A stretch of DNA of 64,000 nt from Brevibacterium picturae (GCF_900105045.1 NZ_LT629739.1:3410001-3474000); one strand, 5' to 3'; counted from the first letter of the stretch, positions 8,277 through 17,620 are shown. The notes: generated by a model not told the origin, from the sequence alone. Made by a program: numbers and translations.

Positions 8277-9140
8277 ATGAGCATTGATCTCGATCTCACC
8301 GTCGTCGGCAGCATCAACGCCGATATCACCGCGCTCACGCACCGCCTGCCCGCAGCAGGTGAGACGGTCGGCGGTGGACGGCTCGTCCACAGCCCGGGCG
8401 GCAAGGGCGCCAACCAGGCAGCGGCCGCTGCGCGATTGGGTGCGCGAACCAGAATGGTCGGCGCCGTCGGCTCCGATGCCTCGGGCACGGTGATGAGACA
8501 GGCCCTGCAGAGCGCCGACGTCGGGACCGATGACGTTGCCATCGTCGGTTCAGAGACTGGGACAGCCCTCATCATGGTTGATGCCGACGGAGAGAATCAG
8601 ATCGCGGTCTGCGAGGGCGCGAACGCGCATGTGAGCATCGCCGACTGCGAATTCCAGGCACACGAGACAGTGCTCACTCAGCTCGAAGTTTCCCTCGATT
8701 TGATCACAGAACTGTCACATACCGTCCACGGTCGTTTCGTCATCAACGCCGCACCCGCACTGACTCTGCCCGCCGAGGTGGTCGATCGGGCCGATCTCAT
8801 CATCGTCAACGAAGCCGAATACGATCTGCTCCCGCAGCTGCACGAGGCGAAGCTCGTGGCGATCACCTACGGCTCGAAAGGGTCGGCCCTGTACGAGCAC
8901 GGTCGGCAGGTGGCCTTCGCGAAGGCTCTGCCGCGCCGACCGGTCAGCACCGTCGGTGCAGGCGACGCATTCTGTGCGGGCCTGACGATCGCTCTGGCGT
9001 CGGGATGTTCCCGGCAACGATCACTGGCAGTGGCCAATGCCGTGGGGGCCGACGCAGTGATGGACCCCGCCGCCCAACCCGAATACCCCACACTCGAGCA
9101 CTACCTGCGCTCGACAGCTAACACAGAGAATGAGACATGA
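8277..9140 (+). CDS. PfkB-family sugar kinase (ribokinase-like)
   Basis: About 287 residues with the PfkB fold. The N-terminal sugar-binding signature (VVGSINADIT and SPGGKGANQAAAAARLG) and the C-terminal catalytic motif VGAGDAFCAGLTIAL, containing the general-base Asp, are intact. It uses ATP to phosphorylate a sugar; the SPGGKGANQA box is most like ribokinase. Two upstream in-frame starts (8250 and 8265) exist, but 8250 lies inside the preceding terminator hairpin. It overlaps the next gene, a DapA-family lyase, by four bases. The pair may therefore handle a keto-sugar acid rather than ribose. Confidence 0.85.
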   Translation: MSIDLDLTVVGSINADITALTHRLPAAGETVGGGRLVHSPGGKGANQAAAAARLGARTRMVGAVGSDASGTVMRQALQSADVGTDDVAIVGSETGTALIMVDADGENQIAVCEGANAHVSIADCEFQAHETVLTQLEVSLDLITELSHTVHGRFVINAAPALTLPAEVVDRADLIIVNEAEYDLLPQLHEAKLVAITYGSKGSALYEHGRQVAFAKALPRRPVSTVGAGDAFCAGLTIALASGCSRQRSLAVANAVGADAVMDPAAQPEYPTLEHYLRSTANTENET

Positions 9141-10060
9141 CACACCCGACTAGCCCTTTCCGCGCATTGTTCACCGGCCTGAGTGCGTTCCCGCTGACCC
9201 CGATCCGTGACGAAGAGGTCGACGAGGCTGCGTATGCGGGCTTGATCGAGCGTCTCGTCGCAGCCGGTGTCGATTCGATCACCGCATTGGGGTCGACAGG
9301 ATCATATGTTTACCTCAGCACGGGCGAACGAGCCCGAGTCGCGCAGCTGACTGTCGATCATGCTGCAGGAACTCCCGTGTTCGTCGGGGTCGGCGCCCTG
9401 CGTACGCGGGAGGTGCTGGCCAACGTGCGTGCGGCTGAAGCTGCGGGTGCTCAGGGGCTCCTGCTCGCACCAGTGAGCTACCACCCGCTGACCGAGGACG
9501 ATGTGTTCGAACTCTTCCGCACGGTCACCTCGGCAACCGATCTTCCCATCGTCGTCTACGACAATCCTGGCACCACGCATTTCACCTTCACCACCGATCT
9601 CTACGCCCGCCTGGCAGAGCTCGACGGTGTGGCCTCGATCAAGATCCCCGGACTCCCTCTGTCGCCGCGGGAATTTGCTGCGCACGTCGAGGCCATCCGC
9701 GCCGCCACTGGCAACCAGGTGAGCATCGGGATCTCCGGCGACGCGTTGGGGGCGGCGGGACTCAACGCCGGCTGCGACGCCTGGTACACGGCAGTCGGCG
9801 GCACGCTCCCAGCCCCGATGCTCGCGATCACCCGGGCCGCCGTCAACGGTGAGGCCGAGCGAGCCTCAGAACTCTCCGCCGATCTCCAACCGCTGTGGGA
9901 TCTCTTCGCCGAATTCGGCGGCAGCCTTCGAGTCACCGCCGCGATCGCAGAACACCTCGAACTCGTCGCCGCGCCATCGCTGCCTCTGCCGATCCTCGGC
10001 CTCACCGACTCCCAGAAGCGACGAGTCGCCGAGGTGGTCGAAACCCTCAACCTTCACTGA
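9137..10060 (+). CDS. Dihydrodipicolinate synthase/N-acetylneuraminate lyase family protein
   Basis: A 307-residue TIM-barrel aldolase. Family marks are the Thr-rich loop ALGSTGSYVYLS near residue 50, the Tyr in VVYDNPGTTHF, and the Schiff-base Lys in VASIKIPGLP. Members condense or cleave pyruvate (DapA, NanA, KDG aldolase). Its ATGA overlap with a PfkB kinase, rather than with lysine genes, suggests a catabolic aldolase. A kinase followed by an aldolase on a 2-keto-3-deoxy sugar acid is the inferred scheme. The true substrate is not visible. Confidence 0.85.
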   Translation: MTHPTSPFRALFTGLSAFPLTPIRDEEVDEAAYAGLIERLVAAGVDSITALGSTGSYVYLSTGERARVAQLTVDHAAGTPVFVGVGALRTREVLANVRAAEAAGAQGLLLAPVSYHPLTEDDVFELFRTVTSATDLPIVVYDNPGTTHFTFTTDLYARLAELDGVASIKIPGLPLSPREFAAHVEAIRAATGNQVSIGISGDALGAAGLNAGCDAWYTAVGGTLPAPMLAITRAAVNGEAERASELSADLQPLWDLFAEFGGSLRVTAAIAEHLELVAAPSLPLPILGLTDSQKRRVAEVVETLNLH

Positions 10061-10081
10061 CCGAGAGCACGCGAGGCGGCG

Positions 10082-10900
10082 TCAGTCGATTTTGCCGATG
10101 GGTTCGCGCTTCTCGGCCTGGAACTGGTCCTCGGCCCGACCGCGTGCCCAATAGGCAGAGATCGACAGCGACTCACGTGGCACCTCGTGTTCCTTGAGGA
10201 TCGGTCGGATCGTCTTGATCGTCCCCCGCTCACCGTGGGCGAAGACCTGTGGGGTCCCCTCGGGCCAGTCGAGCCCGCGGACAGCGGCGATGAGCTCGTC
10301 GTCGCTGTCGACCCAGACCACGGTGACGCCGGCCGGTGGTGTCGGCAGCTGTCGGTCCGCTTCATCCTCAACGGCGGCGATGACGATGCCCCTCGCCTCG
10401 GCGTCCATCGCCTCGAGCGCCGTGCTCACGGCCGGGATCGCGGTATGGTCGGCGATGAGCAGGTGCCACGGGGCATCGGGATCGGGCTGGTATTTGCCTC
10501 CGGCTCCGACCATGACCACGGTGTCGCCGGGCTGTGCCGTCGTGGCCCAGGGGCCGGCGACACCGTCGGCGCCGTGGATGATGAAGTCCAGGGACAGCCA
10601 TTTCTCGTCCTCGTTGATCTCGCGCACGGTGTAGGTGCGATTGCGCGGGAGCTTCTCAGGGCTCTTCTCCCGCAGCTCCGTCAGGTCATAGGGCGGGGTC
10701 AGGCCGTGAGCAGGATCGGCGAACATGAGTTTGACGTATTTGTCCGTGGCCGCATTGCTCGAAATCGCGTCGAAGCCATCACCACCGGCCCTGATCCGAA
10801 TCAGGTTCGGGGTGATCTCCGTGACCTCCTGCACGGTCAGGACGGCCTGCGGCCGTGGCGGTCGGGCAGAGGTGTTCCGGGGTGTCGTCGGGGTCGTCAT
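10082..10900 (-). CDS. Siderophore-interacting protein (FAD ferric-siderophore reductase family)
   Basis: A 272-residue flavoprotein of the SIP/ViuB family, which frees iron by reducing ferric siderophores in the cytoplasm. The FAD-binding pattern RNRTYTVREI and the DFIIHGADGVAGPWATTAQP block are visible. The C-terminal NAD(P)H part includes AHGERGTIKTIR. The ATG at 10900 has AGGAAGG about eight bases upstream. A DtxR/IdeR-like box lies about 65 bases upstream, which fits iron repression. It faces the DapA-family gene convergently. Confidence 0.9.
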   Translation of the reverse strand: MTTPTTPRNTSARPPRPQAVLTVQEVTEITPNLIRIRAGGDGFDAISSNAATDKYVKLMFADPAHGLTPPYDLTELREKSPEKLPRNRTYTVREINEDEKWLSLDFIIHGADGVAGPWATTAQPGDTVVMVGAGGKYQPDPDAPWHLLIADHTAIPAVSTALEAMDAEARGIVIAAVEDEADRQLPTPPAGVTVVWVDSDDELIAAVRGLDWPEGTPQVFAHGERGTIKTIRPILKEHEVPRESLSISAYWARGRAEDQFQAEKREPIGKID

Positions 10901-10962
10901 ATGGCGCCTTCCTGAGGAAACGTCGGCGCCGAGGAGATCGTGAATCACCTCGGCGCACTGGG

Positions 10963-10981
10963 GATAGTTAGCCTCACCTTA
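10963..10981. promoter_or_regulatory. Candidate DtxR/IdeR iron box
   Basis: The sequence around TTAGCCTCACCTTA matches the 19-bp iron-box consensus at about 13 of 19 positions, including an exact TTAGCCT core. It is upstream of a siderophore-interacting protein, the usual target of this repressor. Confidence 0.6.
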
Positions 10982-11004
10982 GCAAGCGATATCAAGCGCT
11001 CAGA

Positions 11005-12324
11005 TCAGACGGCCCTCTGGGACCAGTCCTCACGCAGCCGCCGCAGACCCTTGAGCGCCTTGGGGGAGTCGACGTATTCGACGTCGGGCAGGGAAGAACT
11101 CGGACTCTGGCACAGCAGCATGTCCTCGGGGTCCATGAGCGCGATGCGCTTCCCTTCCTCCTCGAGCCGACTCATCGCCTCGGTGAGCATGCGCCTGGCC
11201 ACCCCGTTGATCTCATTGACCCGGCGCAGATCGAGGACGAAGGCCTCGACATTGGATTCGGGTGCGTCCATGGTCCGGATGACATTCTCGGCACCGCTCC
11301 ACTGGATGAGGCCCTGGAGGCTGCAGATGCGGACCATGACTCCCTGCGAATCGACGAAGCGACGGTCACGACGGATGATCGAGCGCGCCGGTTCGGGTGC
11401 GTCCATGATGTGCAGACTCAGCTCGCGTGAGAGGGTTCGGAAGATATTGGCACCGCGAACACTCGTCCCGTGTTTGTCCAGACGAGGAGAGAATGTCGCG
11501 ATGCCCACCTGACCGGGCAGGACCCCGAATACTCCACCGGAGACACCGGACTTCGCCGGCACTCCGACCTCTGTCATCCAGTCGCCGGCAGCATCGTACA
11601 TGCCGCAGGTCATCATGACGCCGAGCACCTGCCGATTCACGCGAGGCGAGAGCACCTGCTTGCCGGAGATGGGGTTGACTCCGCCTGCCGCCAGGGTGGC
11701 CGCCATGATGCCCAGATCTCGGGTGGTGATGAGGATCGAACATTGGGCGATATAGCCTTGGACCACCGCGTCGGGCTGGTCGGTGTAGACGCCGTAGGAG
11801 CGGAGCATATTGGCGATCGCAACATTGCGGTAGGCCTCGCCCCATTCGCCTTCGGCCACCGAATCGTCGACACGCAGCTGACGACCGGCGAACTCGGACA
11901 GGCCCGCACGGACGATCTCGATCCGTTCGGCCAACGACGTTCCCGGCTCGCCCAGGAGTGAATGGATGACCATGGCTCCGGCGTTGATCATCGGATTGAG
12001 CGGTTTGCCGGACATCTTGTCCAGCGAGAGTTCGTTGAATGCCTCCCCGCTGGGTTCGACACCGACCATGTCGAGGACCGCAGCCATGCCTTCCTGCTCG
12101 AGCACCATGCCGTAGATGAACGGCTTCGACATCGACTGGATCGAGAACTCGAACTCCGAGTCACCGGAAGTGTATTCGACCCCGTCGAGGGTGGAGATGC
12201 AGATGCCCAGCTTCTCCGGATCGGCCGCGGCCAGATCCGGAATGTAGTCCGCGTTCGCACCGGACCGGTCTGACCTGTGACGATCGAGCGTCTCGTCCAA
12301 GAAATCAGGGATAGGCGATCGCAT
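11005..12324 (-). CDS. glsA: Glutaminase A with C-terminal STAS domain
   Basis: A 439-residue enzyme that hydrolyses glutamine to glutamate and ammonia. The serine-beta-lactamase-like fold shows the catalytic Ser64-x-x-Lys67 (SIQSMSKPF). Other family blocks are NPMINAGAMVIHSL, EAYRNVAIANMLR and GVSGGVFGVLPGQVG. Residues about 320-430 add a STAS-type domain (VMVRICSLQGLIQWSGAENV, NVEAFVLDLRRVNEINGVAR), as in several actinobacterial glutaminases. STAS domains may bind nucleotides or partners, and its effect here is unknown. It is a single gene, with about 100 bases between its stop and the SIP start. Confidence 0.93.
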   Translation of the reverse strand: MRSPIPDFLDETLDRHRSDRSGANADYIPDLAAADPEKLGICISTLDGVEYTSGDSEFEFSIQSMSKPFIYGMVLEQEGMAAVLDMVGVEPSGEAFNELSLDKMSGKPLNPMINAGAMVIHSLLGEPGTSLAERIEIVRAGLSEFAGRQLRVDDSVAEGEWGEAYRNVAIANMLRSYGVYTDQPDAVVQGYIAQCSILITTRDLGIMAATLAAGGVNPISGKQVLSPRVNRQVLGVMMTCGMYDAAGDWMTEVGVPAKSGVSGGVFGVLPGQVGIATFSPRLDKHGTSVRGANIFRTLSRELSLHIMDAPEPARSIIRRDRRFVDSQGVMVRICSLQGLIQWSGAENVIRTMDAPESNVEAFVLDLRRVNEINGVARRMLTEAMSRLEEEGKRIALMDPEDMLLCQSPSSSLPDVEYVDSPKALKGLRRLREDWSQRAV

Positions 12325-12517
12325 TGCACCTCCTGCAGTGTGAAGAAATTCGGTTGTTCGTGGGACGGGGCGGCGATAGCCCGAGTGCTATTCTCACACA
12401 CAACAGTGCAGGTGGGGAGACCAACGCAGCCGCCGACTCCGGACCAGACTGAGTGTGTGGCAGAACTGGCACTCGATCATCACATGTCCAGGTCTCGTCG
12501 GAACATACGGTGTGAAG

Positions 12518-13369
12518 ATGCCCAAGCCCATTAAAGTCGTCATCGCCAGCGTGGCCAGCATTGCCGGGGTCGCGATGATTGTCCTCGTTGTCATCGTCGT
12601 GTCCTCGGCGATCACAGACATCACCGATATGCCTCCCGACAAGCGGCGGCTTCCCCAGCAGGCGCTGACGCCCGAAGAGATCACGCTGTCCGTGGCGCCG
12701 CAGACCGACGGCAGCCTGCACATCTCCGAGCGTCTGATCTTCGACGCGACCGCGAACGAGGACCGCCCGATCAAGTGGTACATCAGCGGCGAAACGATCG
12801 GGTCGGAACGTGACGGTCCACGGTATTTCGTGGTGCCGACGGTCTCGGATGTCACGGCGGTGCAGCTGAGCACCGCAGAGGAATCGACGAAGGACGATCC
12901 CGTCGAGGTGGGCGACCTCACCGTGACTCGAGATGATTCCGAGGTCGAGGATCCATTCTTCGACTCCGTCATCTATGAGTTCACGAACTCGAATCCGCCC
13001 AATGAGGATTCACAGTGGACCCCGGGGCGCCATATCATCGACATCTCCTATGTCCTCGACGACGTCTACCTCGAGGTTGAGGGCCGGGAGTTCTTCGCAC
13101 TGCCCCTGAGCTTTCCCAACGGGTCGCATGAAGCGACGAGCATCCGCACGATCTCTCTGGCCTCCGGAGGGAAGATCCGGTGTCTTCCGAACAATCGCAG
13201 CTTCACTCCAGATGACGATTGCAGCGGTTTGCGCGAACGCAGCCTTGGTCAGGACGGAACCCGACTGACCTGGAGGCGGGCCGTGACCGACAATATTGAC
13301 GCGATCGGCTTCGACGCCCCGGACAACATGCAGGCCGAGCCGAGCGCCGCACCTGAGAAATGGAGCTGA
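12518..13369 (+). CDS. Secreted or membrane-anchored protein, possibly DUF2207-like
   Basis: About 283 residues with one N-terminal hydrophobic helix (VVIASVASIAGVAMIVLVVI) and an extracytoplasmic beta-rich remainder. The pattern LTPEEITLSVAPQTDGSLHI resembles the beginning of DUF2207-type extracellular domains (strand, DGS, strand). The next gene carries a similar pattern, so the two are likely diverged paralogues in one operon. The start is uncertain: ATG 12518 or GTG 12512 is best; a GTG at 12455 would add a less plausible leader. Function is unknown. Confidence 0.6.
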   Translation: MPKPIKVVIASVASIAGVAMIVLVVIVVSSAITDITDMPPDKRRLPQQALTPEEITLSVAPQTDGSLHISERLIFDATANEDRPIKWYISGETIGSERDGPRYFVVPTVSDVTAVQLSTAEESTKDDPVEVGDLTVTRDDSEVEDPFFDSVIYEFTNSNPPNEDSQWTPGRHIIDISYVLDDVYLEVEGREFFALPLSFPNGSHEATSIRTISLASGGKIRCLPNNRSFTPDDDCSGLRERSLGQDGTRLTWRRAVTDNIDAIGFDAPDNMQAEPSAAPEKWS

Positions 13370-13371
13370 TC

Positions 13372-14112
13372 ATGAGCAGCCGACTGCACCGGATCGATTC
13401 GCACTGGGGTAGAGCCGCCGGAGCCGGAGCATGCGTCCTGGCCGTTGTCGCGGGGGCCCTCTTCATCGAGTCGATCGTTGCTGATGATGTCAGCGCCGTG
13501 CCCAACCCCTATATGGGTCGGGAAGCCACGCACACCGTCTCGATCGAGTCGGACGGCAGTTATGACGTGCACATCGACCAGACCATGGAGCTGGCCCGTG
13601 GCTTCGAGTTCTCCTTCGGCGGCATGGTCCACGACGGCTTCCGACTGCCGGACACCGAGTCCGTGCTGCCGCCCTATCTGCGGGCGCAGTACTCGGATCC
13701 GGCCATCACCATGGACGGTCAGTCCGCCGAGGTGAGCGTTGAGCACACGGTGCACGCCGTCGACATCTCGGCCCGGCACGATTTCACCGAAGGAGAGCAT
13801 GAAGGCACTGTCGACTACCGGGTCACGGGCGCAGCCGTGGGTGCAGAGCACGGGCCCACCGCCGCCGAGGAGGACGGAGTCACCGTCTATCTGCGACCGT
13901 TGGTTCCCGGTGATGTGATCGTGACATCGGCGGAACCGATCATGATGGTCGAATGCGAGAAATGGGCACCGGACGCCGAACCGTGCGGACACAAATCCGG
14001 CGATGCCTGGCTCATCGGCAACGACGAGCTCGAGGGCGACGCGGTCGTGCGGATCACACTCGACGCGGACGAGGCCGAGCTCATCGAACCGGAGATCGAT
14101 TCGACGAAGTGA
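13372..14112 (+). CDS. Secreted protein with DUF2207-like N-terminal pattern
   Basis: About 246 residues. A hydrophobic signal-like helix (AAGAGACVLAVVAGALFIES) is followed by THTVSIESDGSYDVHIDQTM, the same strand-DGS-strand pattern as the gene before it. The ATG at 13372 is preferred over 13360 because GGAG sits eight bases upstream. The upstream ORF ends three bases before it, so the two are probably co-transcribed. The C-terminus is acidic (DADEAELIEPEIDS) and has two cysteines (VECEKWAPDAEPCG) that could form a disulfide. No function is recognised. Confidence 0.6.
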   Translation: MSSRLHRIDSHWGRAAGAGACVLAVVAGALFIESIVADDVSAVPNPYMGREATHTVSIESDGSYDVHIDQTMELARGFEFSFGGMVHDGFRLPDTESVLPPYLRAQYSDPAITMDGQSAEVSVEHTVHAVDISARHDFTEGEHEGTVDYRVTGAAVGAEHGPTAAEEDGVTVYLRPLVPGDVIVTSAEPIMMVECEKWAPDAEPCGHKSGDAWLIGNDELEGDAVVRITLDADEAELIEPEIDSTK

Positions 14113-14118
14113 CGGCTC

Positions 14119-14493
14119 TCAGGGGCGTGGTCCGCCCTCGCCATCGCGCCGATTCTCATAGCGGTTGCCCTCGCCGGGGCCGCTGTCTTCGGGGCGCTCA
14201 CCCTGAGACGGCTCGCCGGCAGACTGTCCGCCAGTCTGGTCGCCCTGCGCCCGTTCGTCCTCGGGTTGCTGGTTCTCCGAGTTCCCATCGGTGCCGATGG
14301 CGCGGTCGGCGGCATCTCTAGCCTTCTGGATCTTCTCGGTGTGCTTGCCGTTGGTCAGCGATTCGGCAACACCTGCGGCCTTGTCGAGGATCGAGTCGCT
14401 GGCCTTCTCCGCTTTCTCGGAGTTGAGCTTTTCGCGGACCTTCGGGTCATTGGCCAGTTTCTTGGCTTTGTTGATGTACTTGTCGAATGACAT
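14119..14493 (-). CDS. Rv0909/MT0933-like antitoxin-family small protein
   Basis: A 124-residue, highly charged helical protein (MSFDKYINKAKKLANDPKVR and DSILDKAAGVAESLTNGKHT) with a disordered Glu/Gln/Gly-rich tail. The N-terminal 70 residues resemble the MT0933/Rv0909 antitoxin family. No toxin gene adjoins it, so a toxin-antitoxin role is doubtful. The start at 14493 has AGAAGGGC upstream. It converges on the secreted protein, with six bases between stops. Confidence 0.6.
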   Translation of the reverse strand: MSFDKYINKAKKLANDPKVREKLNSEKAEKASDSILDKAAGVAESLTNGKHTEKIQKARDAADRAIGTDGNSENQQPEDERAQGDQTGGQSAGEPSQGERPEDSGPGEGNRYENRRDGEGGPRP

Positions 14494-14570
14494 GATGCGG
14501 CCCTTCTCAGATGGAGGTCGTGTCACCGGAAACCCTAGTCACTCCGGCTGTGTCCCGCCTGACCGTGTGC

Positions 14571-15818
14571 TCAACCCGGCTGTGTGGACCCGTCGAGGCG
14601 CAGCACGGTCTCGAGCAGGACCTCGATTCCGGGCAGGATGTCATCGAGTTCGGTGAATTCCTCGGGACAGTGGCTGCGGCCATCATGTGAGGGAACGAAG
14701 ATCATGCCCACCTGCGTCTTGGCGGCGATGATTCCCGCGTCGTGGCCGGCACCGGAGAACATTGTGGCCCTGGAATGACCAAGATCATCGGCCACCTCGG
14801 CGATGGTCGACGTGATCGGTTCGTGCAGGGGCACGGGCGCATCGTCCGTCGTCCACTCCATCTCCACACGCACGCCGCGCTTGTCAGCATTCTCCCCGGC
14901 AGCATCGGTGAGCCTGCGCTGTGCCTCATGCAGCCAAGAACCGTCAGGGCCGCGGAACTCGCCCTCGAGACTGGCATTGGCCGAGACGACGTTCACGGCT
15001 TCCGGAGTGAATTGGATCTGACCACTCGTGCCGCGAGTGTTCGTCCCTGACTCGGCGATCGATTCGACGGCGAGCACCGTGCCGGCAGCGGCACACCCTG
15101 CATCGGCACGGACATCCATCGGGGTCGTGCCTGCATGGTCCTGACGGCCGGTGAAGAGCGCCTTGAAGTGGTTGATGCCGGTGATCGTCTCGACGACGCC
15201 GATCTGTTTGCCGATCCGCTCCAGCTCGGGTCCCTGCTCGATGTGGAGTTCGAGGAAGGCGGTGACCTTCGAGAAGTCGTAGCGTGCGTCCAGAAAAGCC
15301 TCGGGGTCGATGCCGGAGTCCGGCAGAGCAGCGGCGAGGCTGCGGCCGGTGGTGTCGGTGGCGGCCAGGGTGGTGCGGTCGACGAGTCCGGTCATCGCCC
15401 GGGAGCCGACGCAGAAGAAGCCGAAGTCGTTGGGCTCTTCGTTGAAGAAGACCACGATCACGAGGTCATGGTCGAGTCGAATGTTGTTCTCCCGCAGCAG
15501 CCGCACGACCTCGATGGCACCGAGGACACCGGTGATCCCGTCGAAACGGCCCCCGCCGTCAACGGTGTCGGTATGGGACCCGAGCATGATCTCCTGCCCG
15601 CCGAGGCGACCGGGCAGCACCCCGATGACGTTTCCTGCCCCGTCGACTCGGGTCGCCAGCCCTGCCTGCTTCATCAGGGTGCGGGCATAGTCGCGTCCGG
15701 CGACATCGAACTCGCTCAGAGCCCGCCTCGTCCAGCCCGGACGTTCGGAATCGACGAGGGTTGCGAGTTCGGCGAGTTCGGAGCCGAAACGTTCGCCTAC
15801 GGGCGTGATCGTGCTCAT
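14571..15818 (-). CDS. M20-family Zn-dependent amidohydrolase (N-carbamoyl-L-amino-acid hydrolase/allantoate amidohydrolase type)
   Basis: A 415-residue binuclear zinc hydrolase. Metal and catalytic motifs are present: GSHTDTVDGGGRFDGITGVL, the Glu pair in FFNEEPNDFG, and HIEQGPELE. A dimerisation lid domain lies in the middle (FTGRQDHAGTTPMDVRADAG). Family members split N-carbamoyl amino acids, allantoate or ureidoglycolate. No hydantoinase or purine genes lie nearby to choose between them. The start at 15818 has AAAGG about seven bases upstream. Confidence 0.88.
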   Translation of the reverse strand: MSTITPVGERFGSELAELATLVDSERPGWTRRALSEFDVAGRDYARTLMKQAGLATRVDGAGNVIGVLPGRLGGQEIMLGSHTDTVDGGGRFDGITGVLGAIEVVRLLRENNIRLDHDLVIVVFFNEEPNDFGFFCVGSRAMTGLVDRTTLAATDTTGRSLAAALPDSGIDPEAFLDARYDFSKVTAFLELHIEQGPELERIGKQIGVVETITGINHFKALFTGRQDHAGTTPMDVRADAGCAAAGTVLAVESIAESGTNTRGTSGQIQFTPEAVNVVSANASLEGEFRGPDGSWLHEAQRRLTDAAGENADKRGVRVEMEWTTDDAPVPLHEPITSTIAEVADDLGHSRATMFSGAGHDAGIIAAKTQVGMIFVPSHDGRSHCPEEFTELDDILPGIEVLLETVLRLDGSTQPG

Positions 15819-15862
15819 CGTTGAGCCTTTCTGGTGGTGCCGTCAGTGGTGGTGTGCGGTTC

Positions 15863-17152
15863 TCAGAGGTGGTCCACATCCAGGGTAGCGCCCTCAGCCG
15901 TGCGGTACCGAGAGTTCCTGCTGCCCAAGACCAGCGTGGCCAACAGGGCGGCGATGACCGAGGCGCTGAGGATTGCGACCTTCGCATAATCGTGTTCAGG
16001 GGCGCCGGGGATGAAGCTGAGTTCGGCGACGAGGAGGGAGACCGTGAACCCGATTCCGGCGAGCAGACCGACACCGGCCAGATCCGGCCACTTCAGACTC
16101 GGGTCCAAGCCCGCCGAGGTGAATCTGGTGACCAGCCACGTCGACGCCAGGATCCCCAACGGTTTGCCGACGACCAGGGCCGCGATGATCGCAAAGGTCA
16201 ACGGCTGGGAGAACGCGGTGGCCAGACCGTCGAGTCCGCCCACGGCCACACCTGCGGCGAAGAATGCGAATACGGGCACCGCGAATCCCGCGGACAGGGG
16301 CCGCAGGCGGTGTTCGAGCACCTCGGCGAGGTTCGGGCGGTCATCGTCATCTGCCTGACGATCCTGACCTCTGCGCCGGCGGCTGGCCAGGGCGGGGATC
16401 GTGAACCCGAGCAGCACACCGGCAATCGTCGCATGGACACCTGAGGCGTGCATGAGTGCCCAGGCGATGAGCCCGAGGGGCAGCAGAATCACCCACGCGG
16501 CCCAGGCTCGTTCGACGAAGAACGTTTGGAAGCGGGCGGCGATGAGACCGTAGACGACGATGACCGCGACTGCTGTCAGGAGTGGAACGAGAGAGATGGT
16601 CTCGGTGTAGAAGACGGCGATGATGCCGATCGCCAGCAGGTCATCGACGGCGGCGAGGGTGAGGAGGAAGATGCGCAGAGCCTTGGGCAGGTGGGAGCCG
16701 ATGATCGCGAGGATCGCGACAGCGAATGCGATGTCCGTGGCCGTGGGAATCGCCCATCCGCGCAGCGTCTCCGGGTAGGAGGTCAGGAGAGCTGTGTAGA
16801 TGATGGCGGGGACGATGACGCCGCCGGCTGCGGCGGTGATCGGGACGATGGCCGTGCGGAATCTGCGCAGATCTCCGTGGGTGAATTCGGTCTTCAGCTC
16901 CACCCCGACGAGGAAGAAGAAGATCGCGAGCAGGCCGTCGGCAGCCCAGGTTCCCAGGCTCAGCTGCAGATGCCAGGCTGCGTTTCCGAATTCGGCGTCC
17001 CTGATCGCGAAGTAGGAATCGGCGAGGGGAGAGTTCGCCCACACGAGGGCCGTGAGGGCGGCGATGAGGAGGAGTCCGCCGCCGACGGTGTCCTTGCGCA
17101 GAAAGGAGAGAAGGCCGGGGGTGGCGGGGTTGGTCACAGATGGTGCAGTCAC
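15863..17152 (-). CDS. nhaA: Na+/H+ antiporter NhaA
   Basis: A 429-residue inner-membrane antiporter with about 12 helices that expels Na+ or Li+ in exchange for protons. Family signatures are [15 protein letters not shown], the discontinuous helix with [15 protein letters not shown], and the ion-binding Asp pair in [20 protein letters not shown] at 17152 is the start. Length is typical for actinobacterial NhaA. It stands alone on this strand, next to the M20 hydrolase, without a visible NhaR regulator. Confidence 0.95.
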   Translation of the reverse strand: MTAPSVTNPATPGLLSFLRKDTVGGGLLLIAALTALVWANSPLADSYFAIRDAEFGNAAWHLQLSLGTWAADGLLAIFFFLVGVELKTEFTHGDLRRFRTAIVPITAAAGGVIVPAIIYTALLTSYPETLRGWAIPTATDIAFAVAILAIIGSHLPKALRIFLLTLAAVDDLLAIGIIAVFYTETISLVPLLTAVAVIVVYGLIAARFQTFFVERAWAAWVILLPLGLIAWALMHASGVHATIAGVLLGFTIPALASRRRRGQDRQADDDDRPNLAEVLEHRLRPLSAGFAVPVFAFFAAGVAVGGLDGLATAFSQPLTFAIIAALVVGKPLGILASTWLVTRFTSAGLDPSLKWPDLAGVGLLAGIGFTVSLLVAELSFIPGAPEHDYAKVAILSASVIAALLATLVLGSRNSRYRTAEGATLDVDHL

Positions 17153-17473
17153 GATGGTTCCATTTCGTTGCCGGATGATGTGTCTGTCCGGCCCGAAACG
17201 CGTGCGGGTGCTCAGTCTGAGCAGTCAGTGATCGATCGCCGAGGCGGTCGCGCTCATGACGGTGTGCTCAGAGGGTGGGCCGGAGTCGTCCTTCGGCGAG
17301 AAGCGGTGCTGTCCCAGACAGCATCCTGCCCCAGGAGGTGATGTAGCCATTGGTGCCCGGGTGCTCGAGAACCCACACCTTCGGTGTGAATACTGCGTGG
17401 GGCACTGAGGAAGTCATCGCGACCAGTCTACCTGACATCGGACTGTTCCAGCGAGCACAGGACACTGATCCAG

Positions 17474-17545
17474 TGGGCGCAGGGCTGTGAGTTTCAGCGA
17501 TAGTCGGCGGTCTCCTCGCATCGTTCGTTGACGGCCCTGCGCCCA
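17474..17545. repeat. Perfect 12-bp inverted repeat with 48-base spacer
   Basis: TGGGCGCAGGGC at 17474-17485 is answered by its exact complement at 17534-17545. The two copies could fold into one stem or be the ends of a small decayed element. No gene lies inside. Confidence 0.55.
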
Positions 17546-17620
17546 TGACCTATCTGGTTTAGTTATGGCCTGCGCGGAGTCTTGCATGCTATGGGTTCTG
17601 CGGCACATAGGTTATAAGAC

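Noticed and set aside
14119..14493. Toxin-antitoxin module
   Set aside because: Only an antitoxin-family-like protein is present; neighbours are a secreted protein and an M20 hydrolase, with no toxin.
16448..17341. 297-codon plus-strand frame across nhaA, very rich in Asp, Glu and Gly
   Set aside because: It is the reverse of hydrophobic NhaA helices; such acidic frames arise from the complement of membrane-protein codons.
17268..17417. 49-codon frame (MTSSVPHAVFTPKVW start) in the nhaA-TetR gap
   Set aside because: No ribosome site, no family and a gap with other repeats; support too weak for a gene call.
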